Position numbers and translations under genes: made by a program. The notes beneath the pieces were generated by a model, which saw only the letters and a list, made by a program, of their open reading frames with translations, searched no databases and was not told where the DNA came from. Of a stretch of DNA of 64,000 bases, positions 7,961 through 16,037 are shown piece by piece. The DNA comes from Chloroflexi bacterium HGW-Chloroflexi-3 (GTDB lineage: Bacteria; Chloroflexota; Anaerolineae; Anaerolineales; Anaerolineaceae): NCBI GenBank assembly GCA_002842045.1, contig PHBX01000009.1, positions 124,001-188,000 on the forward strand, given 5' to 3'. Positions within the stretch are counted from its first letter, which is position 1; every line of letters begins with the position of its first letter.

Positions 7961-8524
7961 TCAGGGCTTCCTTGCTAACATTTGCACCGCTAATTGTTGT
8001 TTTCCTTTGGCGTTTGCCAGAACATTTTCATCATACACCAAAAATTCCCACCCGGAAAAGGATTGTAGCAATTCACCCGGCTGGAGCAGGTATTCTAACC
8101 GCAGATGCGATTGATCCCGAGCCGGGTCAAAACGCATGGTCTCCATCACCAGGTAACCGCCTGATTTTAGATATTGCTGGTAGAGAGGGAACAATTCCCG
8201 ATCCAGAAACCAGAAGTTGAGGATCACATCAAAGCTTTCCTCTTTCAAGTGTAACGCTGGCAAATTGACCAGCGCTGTTTGGATGTTTGGATACTTGCTC
8301 TTCGATTTTCGCAACGCAACCATGGAAAAATCTACACCCAGCACCTGTAGACCATGTTCAGCCAACAGGTTGGCATTGTGACCTTCCCCCATAGCGACAT
8401 CCAGACCCCAGCCCTCACGTGGCAATTGGGGTAGAATTTCAACCAGAAATGCCCGCGGACTGGCCAGATTATGCCCACTGGATTGATAGCGTTCGTCCCA
8501 TTCTGCAGCCTGATAGCGGCTCAT
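7961..8524 (-). CDS. Class I SAM-dependent methyltransferase
   Basis: 187 residues with a Rossmann methyltransferase fold. The SAM-binding glycine loop is 'GLDVAMGEGHNANLLAEHG', with motif II acidic residue in 'VLGVDFSMVAL' and 'FDVILNFWFLDRELF' as the post-I/IV region. Small TehB/UbiE-like enzymes of this size methylate small molecules, but the substrate is not readable here. The start overlaps the stop of the upstream ABC ATPase gene by four bases, and xdhC follows 11 bases later, so it is translated with a metal/cofactor importer. That context suggests a role in metal or cofactor handling, which is inference only. Confidence 0.85.
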   Translation of the reverse strand: MSRYQAAEWDERYQSSGHNLASPRAFLVEILPQLPREGWGLDVAMGEGHNANLLAEHGLQVLGVDFSMVALRKSKSKYPNIQTALVNLPALHLKEESFDVILNFWFLDRELFPLYQQYLKSGGYLVMETMRFDPARDQSHLRLEYLLQPGELLQSFSGWEFLVYDENVLANAKGKQQLAVQMLARKP

Positions 8525-9330
8525 GACACTTTTTCTTTCTCGCCAAAACGCCCATTGATTAACAATGTCACCAACCGGCCTTCAATTGGCAGCACTTTCA
8601 CCTCCGTGCCATAGGTTTGTGTCAATTTCTCGCTGGTCAATACCTCAGTGATCAAACCAGCATCCAGCACAGCACCCGCTTTGAGGAGGATGACGTGATC
8701 AGCAATCATGGCGGCGGCATCCGGATCATGTGTGCTGAACACAATCGTTACCCCGCGTTGCGCCAGCGTTTGTAAAATTTTCAACAGGCGACCCTTATTG
8801 CTCAAATCCAGATGCGAGGTAGGCTCATCCAGTAACAATACCTGTGGCTCCTGTACCAATGCGCGTGCCAATACAACCATCTGTTGCTCACCACCACTCA
8901 ATTCCGTCACCGGTCGATCTTCCAGGAGCTGGACTTCCAACATTTCCAGGGTATTACGCACCAATTCAATATCATGTTCGCTGGGCATATCCAGAAAACC
9001 CAATTGCGGTGTCCGACCTAACAAGACATATTCAATCACTTTAAAATTAAAAGGTACTACTTCCGATTGTGGCACCAGTGACATCACCTGTGACAACTCG
9101 GAGCGTTTATATGCGCTGATATTCCTGCCAGCAATCCAGATTTCGCCTGCCTGTGGCGCCAGTAAACCCAGAATGGCGTGCAATAGCGTGGTTTTCCCGG
9201 TGCCATTTGGACCCAAAATGGCGGTAATACTGCCCTTTTGGACCGAAAGTGAGAGATCATTCAGGATTGTCTTGCCAGGATCGTAATGGAATTGAATATT
9301 CTTAAGCGCAATCATCGCCTGATGGTTCAT
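8521..9330 (-). CDS. ABC transporter ATP-binding protein, FecE/BtuD type
   Basis: Cytoplasmic ATPase of a type II importer (iron-siderophore, cobalamin, haem or molybdate/tungstate), 269 residues. Walker A GPNGTGKTT (about 39-47), the Q-loop region 'SLVPQSEVVPF', signature LSGGEQQMV, Walker B VLLLDEP with 'TSHLDL', and switch His in 'FSTHDPDA' are all intact. Four-base overlaps with the permease before it and the methyltransferase after it show a tight operon. Confidence 0.93.
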   Translation of the reverse strand: MNHQAMIALKNIQFHYDPGKTILNDLSLSVQKGSITAILGPNGTGKTTLLHAILGLLAPQAGEIWIAGRNISAYKRSELSQVMSLVPQSEVVPFNFKVIEYVLLGRTPQLGFLDMPSEHDIELVRNTLEMLEVQLLEDRPVTELSGGEQQMVVLARALVQEPQVLLLDEPTSHLDLSNKGRLLKILQTLAQRGVTIVFSTHDPDAAAMIADHVILLKAGAVLDAGLITEVLTSEKLTQTYGTEVKVLPIEGRLVTLLINGRFGEKEKVS

Positions 9331-10334
9331 CGCAATTTAATCCTGGAACGGTTAATGATCACCACAAATAACATGGCACCCATGAATGAAGTCAAAATAC
9401 CTAAGGGGATTTCACCTGCCAGTAATGTGCGTGCCAAATTGTCACTTACCACCCCAAATATTGCCCCAATCAACATAGAACCGGGAACTGAAAATTGCCC
9501 ATTCGGACCAAACACCTGGCGGGCAATCTGCGGAACAATCAAACCAACCCAGCCAACGATGCCACTCACGGCTGTTAACACGGCAGTGGCTGAGACAGCA
9601 GCGATCAGTACAATCAGACGCTCGCGGGTGGTTTCAGCCCCCAAGGAGAAGGCTGTATCCTGTCCCAAAGCCAGCACGTTCAAACGCCAGCGCATCAGAT
9701 ACACAATCAAGAGACCAACTACCACCACAGGAGCAACATACATCAAATCTTGCCAGGTCACGCTCCATAAACCACCCAGTAACCAGAAGGTGATCTCCTG
9801 CAACTGGGTCAGTGGATCAGCCAGATATTTCAACACACCCAATCCAGAGGAAAACAAAGCCGAGACCACAATCCCGGAAAGAATCAGGCGTAATACCCAG
9901 CCACCAAACTTGATGGTGCGAGCCAGGATAAAAGAGCCAGCCAGTCCTAATAGAGCAAACAAAGAAGCGGAAAGCTCAATGGTCAATCGTCCGCCGCCCA
10001 GCCACAAGATTGCCACCGCAGCCCCAAAAGCTGCCCCCTGCGAAACACCCAGAAAGCCTGGCTCGACAATCGGATTGCGGAATATCATTTGCAGTACCGT
10101 TCCACAAACCGCCAGAGTCGCACCCAATAAAGCTGCCGTGAGAATGCGTGGCATACGCAGCAACCAGACCAGTCGCTGCGCCATGCTATCTTCCAACAAC
10201 AACTGAATCGGCATCCAGAAAGGTTTTGGGTATCGACCTATGAAAATTGATAAAGCAATGATGATCAGCAGCAAGATGGACAATACCAGAATGCGTTGAT
10301 ATTGTCTTGCCCACAAGCTCCTGGTTGAATTCAT
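9327..10334 (-). CDS. FecCD/BtuC-family ABC permease
   Basis: 335 residues, about ten transmembrane helices. Family motifs include 'RMPRILTAALLGATLAVCGTVLQ' (N-terminal), 'EPGFLGVSQGAAFGAAVAI', and 'GIVGWVGLIVPQIARQVFG' (the loop touching the ATPase). Starts 5 bases after the binding-protein stop. FecCD permeases carry siderophores, haem, B12 and, in MolB-type systems, molybdate. The cargo is not decided by sequence, though the XdhC neighbour makes molybdate or tungstate worth testing. Confidence 0.93.
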   Translation of the reverse strand: MNSTRSLWARQYQRILVLSILLLIIIALSIFIGRYPKPFWMPIQLLLEDSMAQRLVWLLRMPRILTAALLGATLAVCGTVLQMIFRNPIVEPGFLGVSQGAAFGAAVAILWLGGGRLTIELSASLFALLGLAGSFILARTIKFGGWVLRLILSGIVVSALFSSGLGVLKYLADPLTQLQEITFWLLGGLWSVTWQDLMYVAPVVVVGLLIVYLMRWRLNVLALGQDTAFSLGAETTRERLIVLIAAVSATAVLTAVSGIVGWVGLIVPQIARQVFGPNGQFSVPGSMLIGAIFGVVSDNLARTLLAGEIPLGILTSFMGAMLFVVIINRSRIKLR

Positions 10335-10339
10335 GGCAT

Positions 10340-11500
10340 CTATTTTAACTCATCCAGACGGGGAATAACAGAATCCTCAATTTGTGTGTCGGATAATTGA
10401 TAGAGTACCTGGTAAAAACTCTTCACCTCCGCCCGCAGGTCGATTTCCGCTGCACGTTCTGGCTGCAGGATGGTTGCCAGCCATTGTTGACCCAGAATCC
10501 AACGTGGATCAATCAGATCCCAACTGGCAAAATCTGCCGGGAAACCAAACACCTGCTCGTTTTCCACTGCCTGTAAACCTTCCCAGGTAGGGCTTTGTAA
10601 CAATTGTCCTGCTGTTTCCACAGAATCCCCGGCATAGTTCACGACAAAAATGACCTCCGGATTCCAGACGGCAATTTGCTCCAAACTCACCTGAATCCAG
10701 CCATCAGATCCACCATCCACATCTAACCAGATAGGATTTCCACCAGCATTCTGCACCATGGTTGTCTGTAGATAGCTTGCAGGTGGCACTTTGAATGAGA
10801 TTTCTCCTCCATCTTCACTGTATTGCAACACCAACACAGCAGGGCGCTCTGAATCCTGTAATCCAGTCATCATCTCATTTACCTGTTTTTCTATACCCTG
10901 ATAATAGGCAATAATTTCTTCCGCCCGTTCGGAATTTCCAAAAACCTTCCCTAACGCGCGGATGTCCTCATAGAAAAAAGCTGGTGTCTCCAGGTTCAAC
11001 CCCATCACTTGTATTGAGATTTCCTCCAAAGCAGCCCCTAATTTACCCAGAGAGATGTTCTTGACGATCACCAGATCAGGTTGATATGGCGCGATTTGTT
11101 CCGGTCCCGCATCCCGTTCTAGCATATTCTTGACTGTGACATTTGGGTCAACCAGCTCCAAAAAAGCCTGGGTATCAAAACCACGCACTTCCAGGGCAGC
11201 AAGTTTTTTGGCAGCATCCGGGAAAAGGTAAATGGTATCGAGCACATAAGGCGTTGCTTTTCCTGCCACAACAATCCGTTCTGGGAGTGCCGGTAAAGAA
11301 ACTTGTTTACCTGTAGCATCAATAAATTCCATACCTGTGTCTACAACTGGTTCAGGTTCCTGTGGCTCAGCATCATTTTGGGATGCTGGAGTCTCTGGAG
11401 AACTCACCTCTGTTTCAGTGCTTTTTGTTGGAGCACAAGCACTTAATATGATTACAATAATAAAACTGATCAGAAAAAATTTGCTTAAAATTGATTTCAT
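10340..11500 (-). CDS. Metal/cofactor-binding lipoprotein of the FecCD-type importer
   Basis: 386 residues: lipoprotein signal with Cys22 (LSAC), acidic Pro/Glu-rich linker to about residue 55, then a type III (helical-backbone, TroA-like) binding domain. Recognisable blocks are 'DATGKQVSLPALPERIVVAG' (about 61-80), 'YQPDLVIVKNISLGKLGAAL' and 'QVFGFPADFASWDLIDPRWI'. In this family the lobe interface binds Fe-siderophore, B12 or oxyanions. No cobalamin-riboswitch-like box is visible in the 195 bases upstream. Instead there is a 17-bp palindrome 34 bases before the start. First gene of the five-gene minus-strand operon. Confidence 0.88.
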   Translation of the reverse strand: MKSILSKFFLISFIIVIILSACAPTKSTETEVSSPETPASQNDAEPQEPEPVVDTGMEFIDATGKQVSLPALPERIVVAGKATPYVLDTIYLFPDAAKKLAALEVRGFDTQAFLELVDPNVTVKNMLERDAGPEQIAPYQPDLVIVKNISLGKLGAALEEISIQVMGLNLETPAFFYEDIRALGKVFGNSERAEEIIAYYQGIEKQVNEMMTGLQDSERPAVLVLQYSEDGGEISFKVPPASYLQTTMVQNAGGNPIWLDVDGGSDGWIQVSLEQIAVWNPEVIFVVNYAGDSVETAGQLLQSPTWEGLQAVENEQVFGFPADFASWDLIDPRWILGQQWLATILQPERAAEIDLRAEVKSFYQVLYQLSDTQIEDSVIPRLDELK

Positions 11501-11533
11501 GGTTACCTCGAAATAGTTTATTCAATTATTATA

Positions 11534-11550
11534 TATTCATTTAATGAATA
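11534..11550. promoter_or_regulatory. Candidate operator in front of the FecCD-type importer
   Basis: TATTCATT T AATGAATA: perfect 8-bp arms around one base, centred about 42 bases upstream of the binding-protein ATG. It is AT-rich and the size of a dimeric repressor site (Fur-, MntR- or ModE-like). The regulator is unknown. Confidence 0.55.
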
Positions 11551-11695
11551 GTTCAATGTTGCAAAGATCATAAGAACAATAAGACACTTGTAAGGTCTTT
11601 TTCGAAAAACCTTTCAATAATAATAAGTTTTTTTAATCTTTCTACCCAGAATTATGAAACAATTTAATCAAGAATTAATAGGATAGGATTAGAAA

Positions 11696-11968
11696 ATGGG
11701 ACTTTTTTCCTGGATGGTTATCGGTTTTTGTGTGGGCTGACTGACAAATTATTTCTTCAAAAGGCGTTGTAAAATCATTCGTGCAGGTCGTGTATTTGCC
11801 GGCGTAAGTGGAGCACTGACAGGCGGCTTTTTATCCAATGTTTTATTTTATGGTGGAACTCTAAATTTTTCATTTGCCTGGCAGAGCTTTATCGTCGCAA
11901 TATTGAGTTCAATCCTGCTGGTCTTATTCTCCTTTGTCGAGACACGTCAACGAAAATATTCTTACTGA
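11696..11968 (+). pseudogene. GlsB/YeaQ-like small membrane protein with in-frame TGA
   Basis: Open frame of 90 codons from ATG 11696 to TGA 11966, interrupted at codon 15 by TGA (11738-11740). Ignoring that codon the product has three hydrophobic segments and Gly-rich turns ('FAGVSGALTGGFLSNVLF'), fitting the transglycosylase-associated GlsB/YeaQ/YmgE family. The TGA falls in the first helix at 'GFCVG*LTNYF', where family members usually have Trp in a GWL motif, so a TGG-to-TGA change is the simple reading. The rest of the frame is intact, pointing to a recent mutation or a sequence error. Confidence 0.6.
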
Positions 11969-12007
11969 CCCTAAGAATTCCCCTCTAAAACGAATTTCCA
12001 GGGAAAG

Positions 12008-12045
12008 TCAAAAGAGTTCATTGAATATCAGGTGAACTCTTTTGA
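12008..12045. terminator. Bidirectional terminator between convergent genes
   Basis: TCAAAAGAGTTCA (12008-12020) and TGAACTCTTTTGA (12033-12045): perfect 13-bp inverted repeat with a 12-base loop and A/T flanks. It lies between the plus-strand GlsB-like gene and the minus-strand histidine kinase gene. Confidence 0.8.
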
Positions 12046-12138
12046 TTTATCCGAGGTTTATCATCTCAATTCAACGGGAGTATCGGTTTTTTTTGTGCGT
12101 TTACGAGCATCAATAACACCTAAACCGGCAAATGAATA

Positions 12139-13548
12139 CTACGTTAACAAAGGCAGGGTAAAAATAAACGTTGTGGATTTTCCTTGCTCGCTCTCAGCCC
12201 ATATTTTCCCCCCATTTGTATTGATGAGACTGCGGGCAATCGATAAACCCAATCCACTGCCACCCTGATCGCGATTGCGGGATCGTTCCAGCCGGTAGAA
12301 GCGATCAAATATTCGTTCCAGATCCTCTTTGGGAATCCAGGTGCCGTAATTTGTTACGGATACGCGGGCGATCTGATTTTCAACTTCAATATTCGTGGAG
12401 ATCTCATAATCAGGCAAGGTATGTTGAATGGCATTGGATAATAAATTCACCATCACCTGACTTAATCGTTGGGGATCACCCATTACAAAAATGTCATTTT
12501 CTGCATAGTGCGCTGTCATTTTAATTTTCCGCTCACGAGCAGCGTTTTGTTGCCGTTCAACCATCTCTCGTACCAGAGAATTCAATTCCACCGGGCTTTT
12601 CTCAATCTTCAAATCACCAGCATCCGCCAATGACAACATTCGTAAATCATCCACCAGATTGCTCAAATAACTGACTTCGCTCTGCAATGCGCGCACGTTT
12701 TCCGGAGAAGCTTCCATTAACCCATCCTCCATGCTCTCCAGATCAATACGCAGCACACTGAGTGGTGTCCTCAATTCATGGGCAACATCTGCCATCATCT
12801 GTCGACGTAATTCCGATTGCAAAGCTAATTCTGATGCCATCTGGTTGAAGGCATTGGCCATGTCTCCCAGCTCATCATTGCGTTGTACTTCTACCTTTTG
12901 GTGATATTCACCTCTCGCCAGATTTCGGGCTGCTTCTGCCATTTGCCCCAATGGTTTAATAATACTGCGGGATTGCCAGACAGCCACCAGCAAAACCAAC
13001 ACAATCGCGATTGATCCAACCCAAATCAGGGCACTGTTCACTCTGGTAATGAAAATATTCTGGCTTTCGCTCAGAATGCCCATCATGGATGCTACCAGAA
13101 AAGTACCCACCTGCTCACCATTAACAACAATTGGAGTTCCAAATTTTGCCAGATTTTCCGGATTGTTGATCGGAATGCCATCCGGATTTGAATCAAAGAT
13201 GACTTTGTCGCCCACAATTAGCAAAAAACGTTCTTCAGGAATGTTAAACATGGTTCTTTGCATCATCGTGTTCGGATTATCCGGGCGAAGCCTGCCAAAA
13301 CCACCTTCACGATTTCCAGGCACATCAAATACCAACCCTTCAACCCCTTTCCAACTTCCATTCTCTGTATAGTAACGCTCCAGAATGGGAACCACTCGTT
13401 GAGCAAAATTCGTACCTGAGCGAACAACCAGTTCGGAGAACCGGTTATAAACAACCCGGTTTGTCACCACAATGAATAAAACCATCGTCAATAGGATGAT
13501 TGCCAGAAAGCTTAATATCAACCGGGTCGTTATCGAAATGCGGTTCAT
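12139..13548 (-). CDS. Membrane sensor histidine kinase (BaeS/CpxA-like architecture)
   Basis: 469 residues. TM helix about 8-30, an extracytoplasmic sensing region of about 130 residues, second TM about 170-192, HAMP (about 193-245), HisKA with phospho-acceptor His257 in 'VAHELRTPL', and HATPase with N box 'NLLSNAIQHT' and G box 'GSGLGLSIA'. It would autophosphorylate and pass the phosphate to the response regulator, whose gene overlaps its start by four bases. Downstream of two secreted LTxxQ-like proteins and a MacAB-type exporter in the same direction, it probably senses envelope stress or a toxic compound; the signal is inferred. Confidence 0.92.
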   Translation of the reverse strand: MNRISITTRLILSFLAIILLTMVLFIVVTNRVVYNRFSELVVRSGTNFAQRVVPILERYYTENGSWKGVEGLVFDVPGNREGGFGRLRPDNPNTMMQRTMFNIPEERFLLIVGDKVIFDSNPDGIPINNPENLAKFGTPIVVNGEQVGTFLVASMMGILSESQNIFITRVNSALIWVGSIAIVLVLLVAVWQSRSIIKPLGQMAEAARNLARGEYHQKVEVQRNDELGDMANAFNQMASELALQSELRRQMMADVAHELRTPLSVLRIDLESMEDGLMEASPENVRALQSEVSYLSNLVDDLRMLSLADAGDLKIEKSPVELNSLVREMVERQQNAARERKIKMTAHYAENDIFVMGDPQRLSQVMVNLLSNAIQHTLPDYEISTNIEVENQIARVSVTNYGTWIPKEDLERIFDRFYRLERSRNRDQGGSGLGLSIARSLINTNGGKIWAESEQGKSTTFIFTLPLLT

Positions 13549-14240
13549 CCCAAATTTCCAGTTGGATTCACAAAACGATATCCCACCCCAAAAACTGTGA
13601 TGATAAACTGCGGATTTGTGGGATCTTTTTCGATCTTCCTGCGCAAGTTATGGATATGCACATCTACCGTGCGTTCCACCCCTTCATACACACCTAAATC
13701 GGTTGCTTCTAATAATTTTGCACGAGAAAAAACCTGGTTAGGGTGCCGCACCAAATAGACCAGCAAGTCATATTCGGTGGGGGTTAATGAAACGACTTCT
13801 CCATCCACCTTACACTCACGCGCATTCATATCCAGAATGATATTTCCAAATTCATAAACACTCCGCGATTGTACCGGTTCCATTTGCGAGCGTCTTAATA
13901 CTGCACGGGCACGGGCAACCAGTTCACGTGGGCTGAACGGTTTGGTCATGTAATCATCTGCCCCCAGTTCCAATCCAATCAGTTTATCGCTTTCCTCTAC
14001 CCGGGCTGTCAGCATGATGATAGGCACATTCGACTCGCGACGGATCTCCCGGCAGACATCAATTCCACTCATGCCTGGCAACATCCAATCTAAAACAATC
14101 AGATCCGGAGAATCATTTAATGCAATTTTCAGTGCACTGTGTCCATCGTAAGCAGCCTGAACATCAAATCCGGCTTGTTCGAAGTATTTGCGAACCCCAT
14201 CCGAAATTCGTTTTTCATCATCAACAATTAATACTTTCAT
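13545..14240 (-). CDS. OmpR/PhoB-family response regulator
   Basis: 231 residues. Receiver domain with acidic pocket Asp7-Asp8, phospho-acceptor Asp51 ('VLDWMLPG'), Thr in 'IIMLTARVEE' and Lys in 'YMTKPFSPRELVARA', then a winged-helix DNA-binding domain with 'LTPTEYDLLVYLVRHPNQVF' and 'RTVDVHIHNLRRKIE'. Proteins of this class bind as dimers to 11-nt direct repeats. Such repeats are present at 15196-15240 and 19447-19490 upstream of genes in this cluster, which makes them the best candidate targets. Confidence 0.93.
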   Translation of the reverse strand: MKVLIVDDEKRISDGVRKYFEQAGFDVQAAYDGHSALKIALNDSPDLIVLDWMLPGMSGIDVCREIRRESNVPIIMLTARVEESDKLIGLELGADDYMTKPFSPRELVARARAVLRRSQMEPVQSRSVYEFGNIILDMNARECKVDGEVVSLTPTEYDLLVYLVRHPNQVFSRAKLLEATDLGVYEGVERTVDVHIHNLRRKIEKDPTNPQFIITVFGVGYRFVNPTGNLG

Positions 14241-14284
14241 AATCTATAGTATAGTCCAATCTGCCTAGAATTTTTACTTTAACC

Positions 14285-14313
14285 ATCACTCGCCCAGTAA
14301 CAGGGCGAGTGAT
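14285..14313 (-). terminator. Hairpin after the DUF2680-like gene
   Basis: ATCACTCGCCC (14285-14295) and GGGCGAGTGAT (14303-14313), a perfect 11-bp stem with 7-base loop, between the secreted-protein gene and the response regulator. No strong T run follows on the minus strand, so it may attenuate rather than stop transcription. Confidence 0.6.
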
Positions 14314-14359
14314 TGAAATTAATTTGTTCAATAATTGTCAGTCCAATAAGGATGGAGAA

Positions 14360-15154
14360 TTACCAGTTTTCACCTTGATTACCGCGTGATTGACCCATTC
14401 CACCTGGTCGTCCGCCAAACTGAGAGCGATCAAATGGTTTATCCATGCGGTCGCGCATTCTCTCAAACATGTTAAAGGGAATTGGGTTATCCATCTGCAA
14501 ATTCAGACGATCTCGGATGCGATCAGCTTGTTCTTCGGTGATCTTGCCATCTGCTAAGGCCTGCTCAACATTTTCCAGTTGTTTTCGAATGAATTCCTCA
14601 TGAACAACATCAAGGTCGATTCCGGCATCTTCAGCAATATCTTCTAAAGTCTCTCCGCCTGCTATTCGTGCTTTAAGTTCGTCCAGGGTGATTTCCAATT
14701 TTTCAAGGATATCTCCAACCAAACCATGGTCACTTTCCCAGATTTTTTCAGCCCGGAAGCGCATATAAGAACCAAGAGCATTTCTAAAGCGCTGATATTG
14801 ATTGAATAAGAAGCCATCGGCTACTCTTTCTTCCAGACGTTCCTGTAATAATTCAGCTTGATCTTCTGTTAATTCGCCTGCTGCAACTGCTTCCGCCAGG
14901 CAGGCTTCATGGTCAGCCAACCATTGTTCAGAATACGTCTCATAATCCAGACCTTTTTCTGTGAAGATTTCCTGAATTGTTTTACCGGATTTAATTTCAT
15001 CACGTAATTCGACTGCTGTCATGCCTAACACATCCAGAACCACTGGTTCTGTCGGGCATACGGGTGAATTCTGTCCATAAGCTGAAACTGAAGTGACCAC
15101 GCCACCTACCAGCACACCTGCAATCATTAATCCTAAAAATAATTTTTTGAACAT
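14360..15154 (-). CDS. Secreted helical protein with repeated LTEDQ/ITEEQ-type motifs (DUF2680-like)
   Basis: 264 residues with an N-terminal signal peptide (cleavage near 'SVSAYG'). The body is two related helical modules: 'SGKTIQEIFTEKGLDYETY' then 'LTEDQAELLQERLEERV', and 'GGETLEDIAEDAGIDLDVV' then 'ITEEQADRIRDRLNLQM'. Such repeats are seen in YckD/DUF2680 proteins and are reminiscent of the LTxxQ motif of CpxP/Spy periplasmic proteins. The tail is Arg/Gly/Met-rich ('SQFGGRPGGMGQSRGNQGEN'). Function unknown. It sits between a two-component system and a MacAB exporter, with 11-nt direct repeats in its promoter region, so it is probably an envelope-stress effector or sensor accessory. Confidence 0.75.
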   Translation of the reverse strand: MFKKLFLGLMIAGVLVGGVVTSVSAYGQNSPVCPTEPVVLDVLGMTAVELRDEIKSGKTIQEIFTEKGLDYETYSEQWLADHEACLAEAVAAGELTEDQAELLQERLEERVADGFLFNQYQRFRNALGSYMRFRAEKIWESDHGLVGDILEKLEITLDELKARIAGGETLEDIAEDAGIDLDVVHEEFIRKQLENVEQALADGKITEEQADRIRDRLNLQMDNPIPFNMFERMRDRMDKPFDRSQFGGRPGGMGQSRGNQGENW

Positions 15155-15195
15155 TTCTACCTCCTGTGATCTAAGTTACAATAATAGAATATCCG

Positions 15196-15240
15196 AAACT
15201 TGTTTAGAAATTGTTAAGATCCGTTTTAGATCTTGTTTTA
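15196..15240 (-). promoter_or_regulatory. 11-nt direct repeats, candidate response-regulator site
   Basis: On the minus strand: TAAAACAAGATC, TAAAACGGATC, TTAACAATTTC, TAAACAAGTTT, four head-to-tail units with 11-12-nt period, 42-86 bases upstream of the 15154 start. The stretch 15201-15219 matches 19452-19470 at 18 of 19 positions, upstream of the exporter operon. Confidence 0.65.
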
Positions 15241-15284
15241 ATTTTCAAAATTTTCAACGTTCTTACCTGAAACAATTCATAATT

Positions 15285-16022
15285 TTATGGAATTGCGATT
15301 AATTCAAGCTCTGCAACCAGCGCATCAATAAGGAATGTATTTAATTGACCGGTACCTCCACCCGTGCCTTCACCAGCGGATGTTCCTGCCCCACCACCAG
15401 GAATACCTCCACCCATTCCACCGCCCATACCACGACCGCCGCCACCGCTCTGTAATTCTGGCGGCACAGTTCCGCCATTGGCTGCTATGGCTGTCGCTCG
15501 TTTTTCCTCTCGTTCTTCTTCTGTCAATAATGATCCGGTAATCTGAAATTCCTCCGGCACATACTTCGTCAGAATTTCCTGATAGGCATCCTTGCTGAGA
15601 TTATAGTTATTGATCCACTCCAATTGTTCTGGGGTTAAGACTGTCTGAATTTGATTCAGAAGCGCTTCAATTTCTTCTCCAGCAGCCGTATCACTGGACA
15701 ATAGAGTCTTCATCACTTTCCAGAGAGGAATCAGAGCAGTTGCCTGTTCTTGAGTCAATTTCAGGTCATTATCATCTAATGCCATACTGCCCAGAATCAG
15801 GCGAACCTGGGTACTGAGTTGCACCATCTCCTGTGTTTGGTCCTGAGATTGAACCTGGTCAGGATCAGCTGGATTTTCTGCTCCAGATGTGTCCGCGCCT
15901 TCCATCTCTACTTCATTCATGGCTGCTTCCTGATTCTGAACAGGAACAACAGATTCACCACCACTACATGCGGTCAATAACAACATAGTTACCAATACAA
16001 TCAAAATCATTTTTTTGTTCAT
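15285..16022 (-). CDS. Lipoprotein with two LTxxQ motifs and a Gly-rich tail
   Basis: 245 residues: lipoprotein signal with Cys19 (LLTAC), acidic/Gln-rich linker to about 70, then a helical domain with 'LKLTQEQATALIPLWKVMK' and 'LTPEQLEWINNY', two LTxxQ elements of the type that define CpxP/Spy proteins. A strongly Gly/Met-rich segment ('GGGRGMGGGMGGGIPGGG', about 200-217) precedes the C-terminus. Anchored on the outer face of the membrane. It starts 16 bases after the exporter permease stop, so it is co-transcribed with it. Function inferred as an envelope accessory or buffering protein; no enzyme motif seen. Confidence 0.75.
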   Translation of the reverse strand: MNKKMILIVLVTMLLLTACSGGESVVPVQNQEAAMNEVEMEGADTSGAENPADPDQVQSQDQTQEMVQLSTQVRLILGSMALDDNDLKLTQEQATALIPLWKVMKTLLSSDTAAGEEIEALLNQIQTVLTPEQLEWINNYNLSKDAYQEILTKYVPEEFQITGSLLTEEEREEKRATAIAANGGTVPPELQSGGGGRGMGGGMGGGIPGGGAGTSAGEGTGGGTGQLNTFLIDALVAELELIAIP

Positions 16023-16037
16023 TTTTTCCTCACAAAA

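Noticed and set aside
9286..10206. 306-residue plus-strand ORF opposite the FecCD permease
   Set aside because: Basic, low-complexity composition typical of an antisense shadow of a hydrophobic gene; the permease on the other strand is certain.
11501..11695. Cobalamin riboswitch before the FecCD-type importer
   Set aside because: No B12-box-like conserved segment can be seen; only an AT-rich palindrome.
14360..14390. RGG-like RNA-binding tail in the secreted protein
   Set aside because: The protein has a signal peptide and the tail is too short and irregular for an RNA-binding claim.
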